DNA of 64,000 nucleotides from Enterococcus florum. Lineage in GTDB: Bacteria > Bacillota > Bacilli > Lactobacillales > Enterococcaceae. The notes beneath the pieces are model-generated. The model was not told the DNA's origin and ran no database searches. It saw nothing but the letters and a program-made list of their open reading frames with translations. Position 1 is the stretch's first letter, and each line of letters opens with the position of its first letter. Both the position numbers and the translations under genes were made by a program. The stretch covers positions 124,001 through 188,000 of the forward strand of contig NZ_BJCC01000001.1 of the NCBI RefSeq assembly GCF_004309355.1, read 5' to 3'. Of this stretch, positions 8,269 through 17,622 are shown one piece after another.

Positions 8269-10629
8269 TTATTTAAAGGTGACTACTGTAGCCCCACTGC
8301 CGCCTTCATTGCCCGCTGCAAATTCAAAACTTTTGACCTGCCGGTTGTTCTTCAAATATTCTGTAATGCCTTTTCGAAGCGCACCAGTTCCCTTGCCGTG
8401 AATAATTCTGACTTGTGGATAATTTGCCAACAATGCAGCGTCAATGTATTGATCTACTTCGGCTAACGCTTCTTCGTATCGTTTCCCTCGAAGGTCCAGC
8501 TCCGGTTTTACTTGGGCGCTTGCTCCGCGTTGAACACCAGTTACAACTCTTTGTTTTGGCTCTTCGAGTGGCGCAACAGGCGCCATATCCTCTTCTGCTA
8601 TCGTCATTTTTAAAATTCCTAATTGGACTTGCCACTGTTCATTTGCCATTTTTTTGATCAAGGTTCCCCTTTGTCCGTAGGTCTCGACCAATACTTCATC
8701 TCCAGCATGAAATTGTTTCTTCGCCTTCGCTTTTTGGAGAACTTTATTTTTTTTGAGATGTTCGTCCTGCTTCAAATCTTCTAATTGCGAACGTGCACCG
8801 ATCAACTGATGCTCTTTCACTGTGCCTTGACCTTCTAATTGCATTTTTCGAATATCTTTAATGATCTTCTCGGCATTCTCTTGAGCTTCTTGTACAAGTA
8901 AATTGGCTTTTTTTCTCGCCTTTTCCATCTCTTTTTCGCGCTCATCAAAGAAATAAGTGTATGCATTCTTCAAATCGCGATACAAGATCTCTGATTCCTG
9001 TACATAATGGCGAACTTCGTGGTATTCCGTTTCTGTCATCTTACGTTGGTTTTCCAGATCCGCTATCATCTCATTCAAATCTTGACTTTCTTCATCGATG
9101 ATTTGCTTAGCACTTTCAATCACTGCAGCATCCAGTCCGAGTCGTCGAGAAATTTCAAACGCATTGCTTCGTCCAGGAACACCAATCAGCAAACGATACG
9201 TCGGACTCAACGTATCCACATCGAACTCCATACTGGCATTGATCGTATTCGGACGATTATAGCCATAGATTTTTAACTCAGGATAATGGGTCGTAGCCAT
9301 CACGTAAGAAGATTTCATACCTACTGCGTCTAAGATTGCTATAGCCAGAGCAGCCCCCTCTTGAGGATCCGTCCCAGCACCTAGTTCATCAAAGAGCACC
9401 AAACTTCGCTCGTCGATCTTTTCTAAAATCGATACGATGTTGGTCATATGAGAAGAAAACGTCGATAAACTTTGTTCGATCGATTGTTCGTCGCCGATAT
9501 CAGCAAAAATCTCTTGGAAAATACCCATCTGACTTTCTTCAGCTACTGGCAAGGGCAATCCGGCTTGTCCCATCAGCTGTAAAATTCCTAGTGTTTTCAA
9601 CGTGATCGTTTTGCCACCAGTATTTGGGCCGGTGATAACCACCGCTTGATACTCTTCTCCGATCCGAATATCATTAGCAACAGCCATATCCTGATTCAGC
9701 AATGGATGTCTGGCCTGCTTGAAAAACACATGATTGTCTCGACTGATTGCTGGTACGACTGCTTTCAATTCTTTAGCGAAACGTGCTTTGGCATTCATTA
9801 CATCAAAGCGGCCCAATACATAAGCATTGTGCAAAATCTCTCGTCGATAAGGAGCTAGGTCAGCTGAAAGTTCGGATAAAATCCGTTCGATCTCACTACG
9901 TTCAGCGATTTGCTGTTGCCGCAATCGATTGTTCAAATCAACGACTTGTTTTGGTTCAATAAACAAGGTTTGTCCAGATGAACTTTGATCATGCACGACA
10001 CCACCAAAGATGCTGCGGTATTCTTGTTTTACTGGGATTACATATCGGTCGTTACGCATCGTTATGATTGGATCACTCAGATACTTCGCATTCTTTCCAC
10101 GAACCAATCCATCTAATTTCTCGCGAATCGTTTGTTCGCTTCGCCTTATTTGACTGCGGATTGTCCGTAATTCAGAAGAAGCCTCGTCCTTGATTCGGCC
10201 ATCCTCTTCAACAGAACGACGCAATCGTCCGCTTAATTCGGGTAAAGTCACCAATTGATCTGCCCAAAAATAAAGGCGGAGAAACTCCAGCTCGTTGTCT
10301 TTCAGGTCATCAATAAATCGCATGATCTCGCTCGTTGTAGAAAGCACGCGTGAAACTTCTGCCAATTCTAGACCATTTAAGTTTGCCCCAATTTCGACTC
10401 GTTTCATATGAGGTTTGATATTCATTAATTTGGGTACAGGAAGTCCTCCACGCAACCGTAGAACGTTTAGTCCATCTTCCGTTTCTTCCAACCAAGACCG
10501 AACAACCTCTCGATCACTAGAAGGTACGAGCTTGCGGAGCTCTTCAGACCCTTGCATAGTCGCTAGATGATTTGCGATCATTGCCTTAACCTCATCAAAT
10601 CCAAGCGTTGTCAGAATTCGTTCATTCAT
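8269..10629 (-). CDS. mutS2: endonuclease/ribosome-rescue ATPase MutS2
   Basis: MutS-related ATPase without the mismatch-recognition domain. Members are reported to suppress recombination or, in Bacillus, to act on collided ribosomes. Visible parts are the core helical region, the ATPase with Walker A GPNTGGKT near residue 335 and Walker B LVLFDELGAGTDP, a long charged coiled coil (about 515-640), and a C-terminal Smr domain (LDLRGKRYEEA ... IIHGKGTGALR). The length of 786 residues is typical. It follows cvpA and precedes trxA. Confidence 0.96.
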   Translation of the reverse strand: MNERILTTLGFDEVKAMIANHLATMQGSEELRKLVPSSDREVVRSWLEETEDGLNVLRLRGGLPVPKLMNIKPHMKRVEIGANLNGLELAEVSRVLSTTSEIMRFIDDLKDNELEFLRLYFWADQLVTLPELSGRLRRSVEEDGRIKDEASSELRTIRSQIRRSEQTIREKLDGLVRGKNAKYLSDPIITMRNDRYVIPVKQEYRSIFGGVVHDQSSSGQTLFIEPKQVVDLNNRLRQQQIAERSEIERILSELSADLAPYRREILHNAYVLGRFDVMNAKARFAKELKAVVPAISRDNHVFFKQARHPLLNQDMAVANDIRIGEEYQAVVITGPNTGGKTITLKTLGILQLMGQAGLPLPVAEESQMGIFQEIFADIGDEQSIEQSLSTFSSHMTNIVSILEKIDERSLVLFDELGAGTDPQEGAALAIAILDAVGMKSSYVMATTHYPELKIYGYNRPNTINASMEFDVDTLSPTYRLLIGVPGRSNAFEISRRLGLDAAVIESAKQIIDEESQDLNEMIADLENQRKMTETEYHEVRHYVQESEILYRDLKNAYTYFFDEREKEMEKARKKANLLVQEAQENAEKIIKDIRKMQLEGQGTVKEHQLIGARSQLEDLKQDEHLKKNKVLQKAKAKKQFHAGDEVLVETYGQRGTLIKKMANEQWQVQLGILKMTIAEEDMAPVAPLEEPKQRVVTGVQRGASAQVKPELDLRGKRYEEALAEVDQYIDAALLANYPQVRIIHGKGTGALRKGITEYLKNNRQVKSFEFAAGNEGGSGATVVTFK

Positions 10630-10653
10630 TTTTTCACCTTCTACTATAAAATA

Positions 10654-10687
10654 AACCGAAATCCTTTTCGTATGCAGGATCCCGGTT
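10654..10687 (-). terminator. possible terminator between cvpA and mutS2
   Basis: Minus-strand hairpin AACCGGGATCCT / AGGATTTCGGTT with a short loop, then TATTTTAT. The T tract is weak, so partial readthrough into mutS2 is likely. Confidence 0.45.
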
Positions 10688-10693
10688 TTTGAT

Positions 10694-11242
10694 TTAACCT
10701 ATGATTCTTGATACCCATAATGTTTCAAAAGCCGGACTTAAAAACAAGGAATGCTCCACAATAAATATGGCCAGCCCGCTGCCATCGAGTGCATTTTGAA
10801 CCAATGCCAGTGGAATGAACGATGCCAATTTTAATAGAAGAAAAATCAACATGTATGACAAAAATACAGAGATAGCACCTGCAATGAGTCCATCGTACTT
10901 CGCAAAAAGAACTCGAAACAACAAGTTCTTAAAGAACACAGCAATTAAATGGGTGATCAGCCAGCCAATCAAGATAATGCTCATGAAGGCGACACCTGCA
11001 TAAAAAGCCTTATCTAATTCAAAGCCTTGTTCAACCGTATAAAACACCATCGTCGATTCACTCGTCACCGAAGGATACGGAACGAACAAGTCCAAACGCT
11101 CCCCTAATCCCTTATAAAAAAATAAAGCAAGAATAAATGAGATCGCATATCCGATCGTAAAGAATAATTGATAGGCTGTACCACGTCGATATCCTGTATA
11201 AAAGGAAATCAACAAAAAAAATAGAATAATCAGAGTTAACAT
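10694..11242 (-). CDS. CvpA family membrane protein
   Basis: 182 residues with four hydrophobic segments and the N-terminal YTGYRRGTAYQLFF block that marks the CvpA family (colicin V production protein homologues). The function in Firmicutes is not settled; effects on envelope and biofilm have been reported for relatives. It lies 12 bp downstream of zapA and upstream of mutS2, the usual gene order. Confidence 0.88.
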   Translation of the reverse strand: MLTLIILFFLLISFYTGYRRGTAYQLFFTIGYAISFILALFFYKGLGERLDLFVPYPSVTSESTMVFYTVEQGFELDKAFYAGVAFMSIILIGWLITHLIAVFFKNLLFRVLFAKYDGLIAGAISVFLSYMLIFLLLKLASFIPLALVQNALDGSGLAIFIVEHSLFLSPAFETLWVSRIIG

Positions 11243-11254
11243 AGGATTCCTCGC

Positions 11255-11689
11255 TTATTTATTGGCCGCACGCTTTTGGATCTCACGTTTGCGGTTTTCG
11301 TTCACAATTTGTTGTGCTTCTACATGATTGCGGATCTGCGCATGGTTGTTACCATTCTTTTGCAAAATCGATTTTGCTTCGGCTTCCACTGCCTCAATCT
11401 TTCTGATTCTGTTTTCCAATTCCACAGACCGGGCCGCTTTTCGCTGCAGCTCGTTTTGATGTTTTTTCAATCTTAATAGCTCTTCTTGCTTTTTCACTTG
11501 ATCCGATACTGCATTGATCGCCAGTAAGATCGCTGCTTGTTCCAGTGAAACATCTTGTGACAACCCTTTGATCTCTGTCAATTGTTCATTGACTAGAGCA
11601 ACAACCAGATCCATATGTTGCTTGGACTCTTGACCAATAATAGTATAAGTCTGGCCAGCAACTTCTGCTTTGTATCTATTTTGAGCCAT
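11255..11689 (-). CDS. zapA: cell division protein ZapA
   Basis: Cytoplasmic protein that bundles FtsZ filaments at mid-cell. The N-terminal globular domain begins KAEVAGQTYTIIG and is followed by a long helix with heptad character (about residues 65-130) that makes the dimer coiled coil. I chose the ATG at 11689 (MAQNRYK) because GGAGGG precedes it; 17 further upstream codons are open but lack a site. At 144 residues it is somewhat longer than Gram-negative ZapA, with a basic C-terminal tail. Confidence 0.88.
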   Translation of the reverse strand: MAQNRYKAEVAGQTYTIIGQESKQHMDLVVALVNEQLTEIKGLSQDVSLEQAAILLAINAVSDQVKKQEELLRLKKHQNELQRKAARSVELENRIRKIEAVEAEAKSILQKNGNNHAQIRNHVEAQQIVNENRKREIQKRAANK

Positions 11690-11977
11690 GCAAATCGTCC
11701 CTCCATAAGCATGTTTCGTTTTCGTCATTCGCAAAAACACTGAGTCTATTATATGCTAAAACAGGAGGTTTTTACAACTTTCAATGAATAAAACCCAATT
11801 AAATTAAGGAAAAGAGAAATATTTTATGCGTTCGGCCGTAGTAAACTTATAAAAAATGCTATATAGTCATCGATTGGCTGTCCAATCGATGAAGTTGTGG
11901 CAGTCTTACAAGCTATAGAAGCAGGAAAAATAGCCAAAAGCAGCACCATTTGGAATCTGTACTGATTTTGACTATTG

Positions 11978-13081
11978 TTAGATATAACGATTTTCTCTCA
12001 ATTTTATTCCTTGGATCTCTTCGATGGTTTGCACGCCGGCTAACTGCATTACCATTTCCAATTCTGTTTGGAAAAATTCAAAGACTTGACGAATACCGAC
12101 AGAACCGCCCAACGCCAAGCCATAGATCGCTGGGCGACCAATGGCGACAAGATCGGCCCCAGAAGCTAAAGCTTTAAAAACATGTTGTCCTCGGCGAACA
12201 CCGCTGTCGAATACGATCGGGACCCGTCCATCAACTGCTTTTGATACATACTGTAAAGAATCAAAGGCAGCAGGTCCGCCATCTAATTGACGCCCACCGT
12301 GGTTAGATACCCAAATCCCGTTTGCACCTGCTGACAGTGCCCGTTCTACATCTTCCTCTGACTGAACTCCTTTTACATAAACAGGCAAGGAAGAATGCTC
12401 GACAATAAATTCAACATCTTTGGGACTCAGTTTTTGCTTTGATGAACCATAAACAGCATTCATCGTCTGTCCAACGCCGGTCTGATAGGATTCAACGATC
12501 GGCATCGCCAATGGAAATGTGAACCCATTTCGTCGATCTGTTTCACGATTCCCACCAACTGTAGCATCTGCTGTCAAAACAATCGCTTTTGCTCCGTTAG
12601 CTTTCGCTTGTTCAAGGATCGTCAAATTGATTCCGTCATCTTTACTCATATAAAACTGAAACCATTGATTAGCAGAAGGGCCCGCTGCCTGTCTGATCTG
12701 TTCCATCGTTCGCGAAGCATAAGAACTGATGGTGTAAATGGTCCCATATTCGGCTACTCCTTTTGCTGACGCTTCTTCGCCTTTTGTATTTGCCAATCCA
12801 TGAGCAGCCACTGGAGCCATGATGATAGGCGAGCGTAGCTTCTCTCCTTCAAACAATTTTTCTGTGGAAGGCAGTTCAACATCCTTCAAGACATGAGGGA
12901 TAATTAATTGATGTTCAAATGCCCGTTCGTTCTCTCGATAAGTAAAAACGTCTCCTGCTCCACTGCTGATATATCCAAATCCGCCTTTAGGAATAACCTC
13001 CTGAGCCATGTGTTCAAGGTCAAACATGTTTATAAAATTGATAGTCCCTTCGGCATCGCTGGTCTGATAAATTTCTGTCAT
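11978..13081 (-). CDS. L-lactate oxidase (FMN-dependent)
   Basis: Flavoenzyme that oxidises L-lactate with O2 to pyruvate and H2O2. It shows the alpha-hydroxy-acid oxidase barrel: APVAAHGLA, QFYMSKDD, VLTADATVGGNRETDRRNGF, VYVKGV, and the FMN/active-site block IWVSNHGGRQLDGGPA with the catalytic His and Arg, then VFDSGVRRGQHVFKALASGA. The loop around GNRETDRRNGF and the overall 367 residues fit the lactate oxidases of aerococci and related cocci better than lactate dehydrogenases LldD. The ribosome binding site is weak. A cre-like site 35-48 bp upstream suggests carbon catabolite control. Confidence 0.88.
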   Translation of the reverse strand: MTEIYQTSDAEGTINFINMFDLEHMAQEVIPKGGFGYISSGAGDVFTYRENERAFEHQLIIPHVLKDVELPSTEKLFEGEKLRSPIIMAPVAAHGLANTKGEEASAKGVAEYGTIYTISSYASRTMEQIRQAAGPSANQWFQFYMSKDDGINLTILEQAKANGAKAIVLTADATVGGNRETDRRNGFTFPLAMPIVESYQTGVGQTMNAVYGSSKQKLSPKDVEFIVEHSSLPVYVKGVQSEEDVERALSAGANGIWVSNHGGRQLDGGPAAFDSLQYVSKAVDGRVPIVFDSGVRRGQHVFKALASGADLVAIGRPAIYGLALGGSVGIRQVFEFFQTELEMVMQLAGVQTIEEIQGIKLRENRYI

Positions 13082-13115
13082 TTCCTACACATCCCGTCCT
13101 AAATAATCACTATTC

Positions 13116-13129
13116 AAAAAACGCTTACA
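13116..13129 (-). promoter_or_regulatory. candidate cre (CcpA) site of lactate oxidase
   Basis: Minus-strand TGTAAGCGTTTTTT matches the cre consensus TGWAARCGYTWNCW at 13 of 14 positions. It lies 35-48 bp upstream of the lactate oxidase start. Confidence 0.55.
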
Positions 13130-13253
13130 AGCAAATCCTACTCCAGTCATTTAAAGCTGACAAATAATCTGTTTGTTCTACAACATAATCAGCTTGTTAA
13201 AAACGTTAGGAAAACTTATAGTAGAAGAAAAGAATACGAAGGGAAGTGTTAAG

Positions 13254-13745
13254 ATGAAATTTGCAGTCATTTACTATAGTGTTAGCGGCAATACAAAATC
13301 GATGGCTGAAGAAATTGCTGAGGGCATCCGAATCGCTGGAGAAGAAGCTCGATTGTTTTCGATTGAAGAGAACGTAGATCCTGCCTATCTTGAGCAATGT
13401 AAAGGAATCCTATTTGGAACGCCGACTTATGTGGCGACCAGTCACTGGAAAATGATCGAATGGCTGAATCATACTTCTGGAATAAATCTATCTGGAAAGT
13501 TAGGCGGATGTTTCGCAACAGCTCACTATGCTCAAGGCGGTGGAGACACTGCGATCTTGTCAATGATCGGTGTGTTATTAGTCAAGGGGATGCTTATTTA
13601 TTCAGGAGGAGCCGCTTTCGGCCAACCATTTATTCACCACGGACCAATTGCTTTAGATGCTGTCGGTACCCATTTTGAGGATTCTCGGGAAATGTTCAGA
13701 ATATTTGGTGAACGATTTGCAAATAAAGCCCTTGAGCTGTTTTAA
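13254..13745 (+). CDS. flavodoxin family protein
   Basis: FMN-binding electron carrier or quinone reductase of the flavodoxin/WrbA-like fold. The N-terminal phosphate-binding loop is YYSVSGNTKSMAE (residues 8-20); GTPTYVATSHWKMIEW and the GGCFATAHYAQGGG stretch follow. The start is ATG 13254 after AAGGGAAGTG; 27 upstream codons are open but unsupported. At 163 residues it is longer than classical flavodoxins. The large GGGD segment resembles NAD(P)H:quinone oxidoreductases, but the electron partner is unknown. It is a single gene, divergent from lactate oxidase. Confidence 0.8.
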   Translation: MKFAVIYYSVSGNTKSMAEEIAEGIRIAGEEARLFSIEENVDPAYLEQCKGILFGTPTYVATSHWKMIEWLNHTSGINLSGKLGGCFATAHYAQGGGDTAILSMIGVLLVKGMLIYSGGAAFGQPFIHHGPIALDAVGTHFEDSREMFRIFGERFANKALELF

Positions 13746-13748
13746 AAG

Positions 13749-13862
13749 AGGCGGCGACAAAAGCGTTTAGCTCCGAGAAATCAGCCGGATAATCCGAAAA
13801 TAACTTCTCTTATTTTTGCGAATAGGCGGCTGATTTCCGAAAGAACTGTTTCAGCCACACCG
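13749..13862. repeat. palindromic intergenic repeat unit
   Basis: Between the convergent flavodoxin and trkH genes. GAAATCAGCCG (13777-13787) is exactly complementary to CGGCTGATTTC (13827-13837), with an inner pairing of AAAATAA and TTATTTT. It would fold into a long cruciform-like hairpin. The start AAAGAGGCGGCGACA resembles AAAGAGGTTGTGACA at 13877, as if the unit were bounded by related ends. It looks like a dispersed intergenic repeat. Confidence 0.5.
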
Positions 13863-13876
13863 ATTATGCGGATTTT

Positions 13877-13910
13877 AAAGAGGTTGTGACAGTGCTGTCA
13901 CAGCCTCTTT
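13877..13910. terminator. terminator of trkH
   Basis: A 16-bp stem AAAGAGGTTGTGACAG / CTGTCACAGCCTCTTT with a 2-nt centre, overlapping the trkH stop codon; it can serve both directions. Confidence 0.7.
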
Positions 13911-15348
13911 ACTCTCGCCAAAAAGCCTTTGAAAAAAGAATAAACAACGGGAAAATTTCCAATCTTCCAGCCAACATGACAAACGACAAAACAACTTTTG
14001 AAGGGTTGGAGAGAAATCCATAGTTCCCCATCGGTCCAACCTCACCAAAGCCTGGACCAACGTTGTTAATACAAGTGGCAACGGCGGAAAAGGTTGTTTG
14101 AAAGTCAACATTCTCTAATGACAAGAAAATCAAAGCCCCTGCAAATGTCATTAGGTACAATACCAAATAAGCATGAATATTGTTCAACGTCTTGATGGAA
14201 ACCGACATTTTCTCAAAGCTGACCGTCAATACACTTTGAGGGTGAATCAATTTTTTGATTTCCTTCGCCGCATTTTTAACAAACATTACGATGCGAGATA
14301 CTTTGATGCCTCCACCTGTAGAACCAGAACAAGCACCGACGAACATCAATAGCAAAAGAAGGGTTTGCGAAAACATCGGCCATTGATTATAGTCTGCTGT
14401 AGCAAAGCCTGTAGTCGTTATGATTGACGCGACCTGAAAAGCAGCATATCTGAAAGCTGCTGAAAATGAATGGTACAAAGGCTGAATATTGATGGTGATT
14501 CCTGCAATTGCTGCAGCAATAATGCCTAAATACCATAATAACTCCTCATTTTTCAATACAGCAAGTACTTTTCCAACCAGCAAAAAATACAATAAATTGA
14601 AGTTGATTCCGAAAAGGATCATAAAAATCGTAATAACGCCATCAATGTAGGCACTTTGATAGCCGATAATGCCTGCTGTACTCATTGAAAATCCGCCAGT
14701 ACCTGCAGTAGCAAACGCGTTCAGCAAACTGTCAAACACCGGCATTCCGCCTAAAAGCAATAAGAGAACTTCAATCAAGGTCAAGGCTGTGTAAATGACA
14801 TACAGAATTCGCGCGGATACATGGATTTTAGATACTAATTTCCCTACAATAGGACCAGGCATTTCCGCCTTCAAAATGTGCATTGTTCTTCCCGAAGCCA
14901 ACGGAATAAAGGCTACCGTAAAAACTAAAATTCCCATCCCGCCTATCCAATGTGTGAAACTCCGCCAAAAAAGACTAGCATGGCTCATGTGATCTAAGTT
15001 TGATAAAATCGAAGCCCCTGTAGTCGTGAACCCAGAAACGGTTTCGAAAAAAGCATCAATGTAAGAGGGTATCTCACCGGTTAAAACAAAAGGAAGAGCA
15101 CCAAATGCTGACAACAAACACCAACTGATGCCCACGATAAAAAAACCCTCTTTCGCATAAATTTTTCGATTTTCAAGTGGATGACGGCTAATAAAGGAGC
15201 CTAGCAGGAAAACGATCAGACCGACTGACACATAATCCAGACTTGATTGTTCCTGATAGATCAAACCAACCAGAACAGGAAAGAGCATCAGAAGTCCTTC
15301 TACTTTCATCAATTTCCCTAATGTATAAACGATCATTTTCTTATTCAT
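13909..15348 (-). CDS. Trk/Ktr potassium uptake membrane subunit
   Basis: Ion-translocating subunit of a Trk/Ktr K+ transporter. Many membrane segments alternate with four pore loops; filter-like sequences TVSGFTTTGAS, FATAGTGGFS, IITTTGFATAD and CINNVGPGFG are spaced as in TrkH/KtrB proteins. GACSGSTGGGIK follows the third loop. The 479-residue length fits TrkH. It is co-transcribed with the regulatory subunit gene immediately upstream (9 bp gap), which is of the two-RCK TrkA form, so TrkH is the better label. Confidence 0.93.
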   Translation of the reverse strand: MNKKMIVYTLGKLMKVEGLLMLFPVLVGLIYQEQSSLDYVSVGLIVFLLGSFISRHPLENRKIYAKEGFFIVGISWCLLSAFGALPFVLTGEIPSYIDAFFETVSGFTTTGASILSNLDHMSHASLFWRSFTHWIGGMGILVFTVAFIPLASGRTMHILKAEMPGPIVGKLVSKIHVSARILYVIYTALTLIEVLLLLLGGMPVFDSLLNAFATAGTGGFSMSTAGIIGYQSAYIDGVITIFMILFGINFNLLYFLLVGKVLAVLKNEELLWYLGIIAAAIAGITINIQPLYHSFSAAFRYAAFQVASIITTTGFATADYNQWPMFSQTLLLLLMFVGACSGSTGGGIKVSRIVMFVKNAAKEIKKLIHPQSVLTVSFEKMSVSIKTLNNIHAYLVLYLMTFAGALIFLSLENVDFQTTFSAVATCINNVGPGFGEVGPMGNYGFLSNPSKVVLSFVMLAGRLEIFPLFILFSKAFWRE

Positions 15349-15357
15349 GTCGCTCTG

Positions 15358-16719
15358 CTATCTCCTGACAATCTCATTCAAATTACTAATTTTTTTATCT
15401 TTCGTGATTATTACGATATGGTCGTTTAAGCGGATCCTAGTTTCTCCATTAGGAATTACGAAACCTCTTTCCCTGGAGATTGCTGCGATCAAAAGCCCTT
15501 CACGTAAATTTAAACTGGCTATTTTTTGATCGATAAATGAAGTGTGCTTTGTCACGATAAATTCTAAACCTTCTACTTCGTCATTGATGATTTTGTGCAA
15601 TGTCTTTACACTGGTGTCATCATCTTTGTTGTCTTTTGCACGAACGTAGCGCAGGATTTGCGAGGCAATAATGCTTTTAGGAGAAATCACACTATCAATA
15701 TCAATTTGATCCAAAACACTGGTAAAATTCATCCTAGTGACCTTTGCAACGGTCTTCTTAGCATTCATCTGCTTTCCATATAAAGAGATCACAATATTTT
15801 CCTCATCAAGTCCGGTCAAAGAAACAAGCGCATCAATTTTTTCAATTCCTTCTTCAATCAACACCTCTTCGTCACTTCCATCAGCCTCAATGATGGTTAC
15901 GTGGGAAAGTTTTCGAGACAGCTCCAGACAACGTTTTGAATTGTTCTCAATTATTTTGACCCGAATTCCTTGGGTTGATAATTGCTGAGCAAGGTAAAAG
16001 GCAATCCTCCCTCCACCGATAATCATCACACGTTTGCTCTTGTGTTCAAATAGCCCAATATCCTGACAAAATCGAACCAAATCCCGGTGCTGTCCAGTGA
16101 CATAAATACGATCATTTTGTTCCAATACAAAATTACCGTCAGGAATAATCAACTCACATTTTCTTCGTACAGCGCAGATCAGTACATTGGTTTTAGATAC
16201 CTTTGGCAAACGACTCAACGAAATTCCGGAAAGCTTGGTCTTTCCTGTCAAACGAAATTCTGCCAGCTCAATCTTTCCACTGACAAATGTATCTACTTTG
16301 AATGCAGAAGGAAACATTAGAATCCGTCGAATCTCATTGGCGGCTTCTAGTTCTGGGTTGACGATCATCGACAGTCCCAATTGATCCCGCATGAACGAGC
16401 GTTGCTTCAAATATTCTGGATTTCTCACCCGAGCGATCGTATTATCTGCACCCATGCGTTTAGCCATCAGACAAGCCAAAATATTCAATTCATCCGAATC
16501 CGTCACCGCAATAATGATATCCGCTTCCTTAATGTCCGCTTCTTCCAAAACATCGTAAGTCGCTCCATTTCCGCTTATTCCAAATACGTCAAACTGATCT
16601 ACGATTTTTTCTACTTTTTCACTGTGCAGATCAATGATCACCAGGTCATGGTCTTCGTCTGATAAATGTTGCACAAGGGCCTTTCCGACTTTTCCAGCAC
16701 CCAAAATAATAATTTTCAC
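15358..16719 (-). CDS. trkA: Trk system potassium uptake regulatory protein TrkA
   Basis: Cytoplasmic gating ring subunit of the Trk K+ channel. It has two successive Rossmann RCK domains, each starting with a nucleotide-binding glycine motif (ILGAGKVGKALV at residue 4; MIGGGRIAFYLAQ near 235), and two TrkA-C domains. The duplicated organisation and 453 residues are typical of TrkA rather than the single-domain KtrA. The start is GTG at 16719, six bases after AGGAGG; the ten further upstream codons have no site. It lies upstream of trkH in the same operon. Confidence 0.93.
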   Translation of the reverse strand: MKIIILGAGKVGKALVQHLSDEDHDLVIIDLHSEKVEKIVDQFDVFGISGNGATYDVLEEADIKEADIIIAVTDSDELNILACLMAKRMGADNTIARVRNPEYLKQRSFMRDQLGLSMIVNPELEAANEIRRILMFPSAFKVDTFVSGKIELAEFRLTGKTKLSGISLSRLPKVSKTNVLICAVRRKCELIIPDGNFVLEQNDRIYVTGQHRDLVRFCQDIGLFEHKSKRVMIIGGGRIAFYLAQQLSTQGIRVKIIENNSKRCLELSRKLSHVTIIEADGSDEEVLIEEGIEKIDALVSLTGLDEENIVISLYGKQMNAKKTVAKVTRMNFTSVLDQIDIDSVISPKSIIASQILRYVRAKDNKDDDTSVKTLHKIINDEVEGLEFIVTKHTSFIDQKIASLNLREGLLIAAISRERGFVIPNGETRIRLNDHIVIITKDKKISNLNEIVRR

Positions 16720-16830
16720 GCTGTTCCTCCTGAATGATTCTTTCTCCATATTTTAGTATATTCAGGGAAGGAAAACAATCACTGTTAAAAACAGTTAAGG
16801 AGACAATGATTAGGGTCATCGCTTTCCCAT

Positions 16831-16862
16831 AAAAAAAAGACTAAACTCATTCGTCTAGTCCT
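16831..16862 (-). terminator. terminator of the ireB-ruvX-DUF1292 operon
   Basis: Minus-strand GACTAGACG ... TTTAGTC stem followed by eight T. Confidence 0.75.
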
Positions 16863-16869
16863 TCACAGT

Positions 16870-17178
16870 CTATTCTTCTTCAGACATGAATGTGTTGAAA
16901 ACCTCTTCAATCATATCCCATTCAGCATCCGTTTCAATCTGCAGCAGTTCACCTTCACTGCCATCTTCATTTTCCACGTAAGCATACGCTTGCAACTCTA
17001 CGTCTTCGTCCTCAGGCGCACCCGCTGGATAAAGCAGTACATAGTTACGATTGAACTCCTCTTGTCCATCAATGGTTAGGAGAATCTCATACAGCGTTTC
17101 ATTTCCCTCATCGTCTACCAAAGTAATCATTTCATGTTCGTGATCGTGGTCATGATCGTGATTATGTTCGTGTGCCAT
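16870..17178 (-). CDS. DUF1292 family protein (YrzB-like)
   Basis: 102-residue acidic protein with an N-terminal His/Asp repeat ([14 protein letters not shown]) that could bind metal, followed by the DUF1292 core ([20 protein letters not shown] ... YVLLYP). No biochemical role is established for the family. It is the third gene of the conserved ireB-ruvX-DUF1292 unit, 15 bp after ruvX. Confidence 0.9.
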   Translation of the reverse strand: MAHEHNHDHDHDHEHEMITLVDDEGNETLYEILLTIDGQEEFNRNYVLLYPAGAPEDEDVELQAYAYVENEDGSEGELLQIETDAEWDMIEEVFNTFMSEEE

Positions 17179-17193
17179 TCCATTTCCTCATTT

Positions 17194-17622
17194 CTAAAAT
17201 TTATTGCTGGTACGATCAAGATAATTCTGCAAGATCATGACCGCCGCAAGTTTATCGATAACCTTTTTTCGTTTGGCCCGGGAAGTATCCGCTTGTTCCA
17301 CCAACATGCGCTCTGCCTGAACAGTCGTTAATCGTTCGTCTTGATAATCCACCGGTAAATCAAACAATTCCTTGAGTTTTTCGCCGTAGTGCATGGAAGC
17401 TTCGGCCCTAGGACCAATCGAATTATTCATATTTTTTGGCAGCCCGATAACAAATTTTGTCACCTGGTACTCTTTGACTAATTCTTGCAGTCGCTTAAGG
17501 CCAAACTCGCCTCGATCTTCATTGATCCGAATGATCTCAACACCCTGTGCTGTCCACCCAAAAGGATCGCTGACAGCGATTCCTACTGTTTTTGAACCGA
17601 CATCTAATCCCATTATTCTCAT
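17194..17622 (-). CDS. ruvX: YqgF/RuvX family pre-16S rRNA nuclease
   Basis: RNase H-like nuclease, annotated historically as a Holliday junction resolvase and shown in E. coli to mature 16S rRNA. The N-terminus [19 protein letters not shown] carries the first catalytic Asp, [10 protein letters not shown] the middle acidic strand region, and [12 protein letters not shown] the third. The 142-residue length is typical. It overlaps the ireB stop by one base. Confidence 0.95.
   Translation of the reverse strand: MRIMGLDVGSKTVGIAVSDPFGWTAQGVEIIRINEDRGEFGLKRLQELVKEYQVTKFVIGLPKNMNNSIGPRAEASMHYGEKLKELFDLPVDYQDERLTTVQAERMLVEQADTSRAKRKKVIDKLAAVMILQNYLDRTSNKF

Noticed and set aside
7927-8466. Plus-strand open frame of 179 codons across trxA and the mutS2 end
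   Set aside because: Antisense to two certain genes, with no start signal.
11741-11977. Possible gene remnant between zapA and lactate oxidase
   Set aside because: A short frame (about 28 codons, around CPIDEVVAVLQAIEAGKIAK) reads like protein but has no start, no site and no recognisable family; too little to call.
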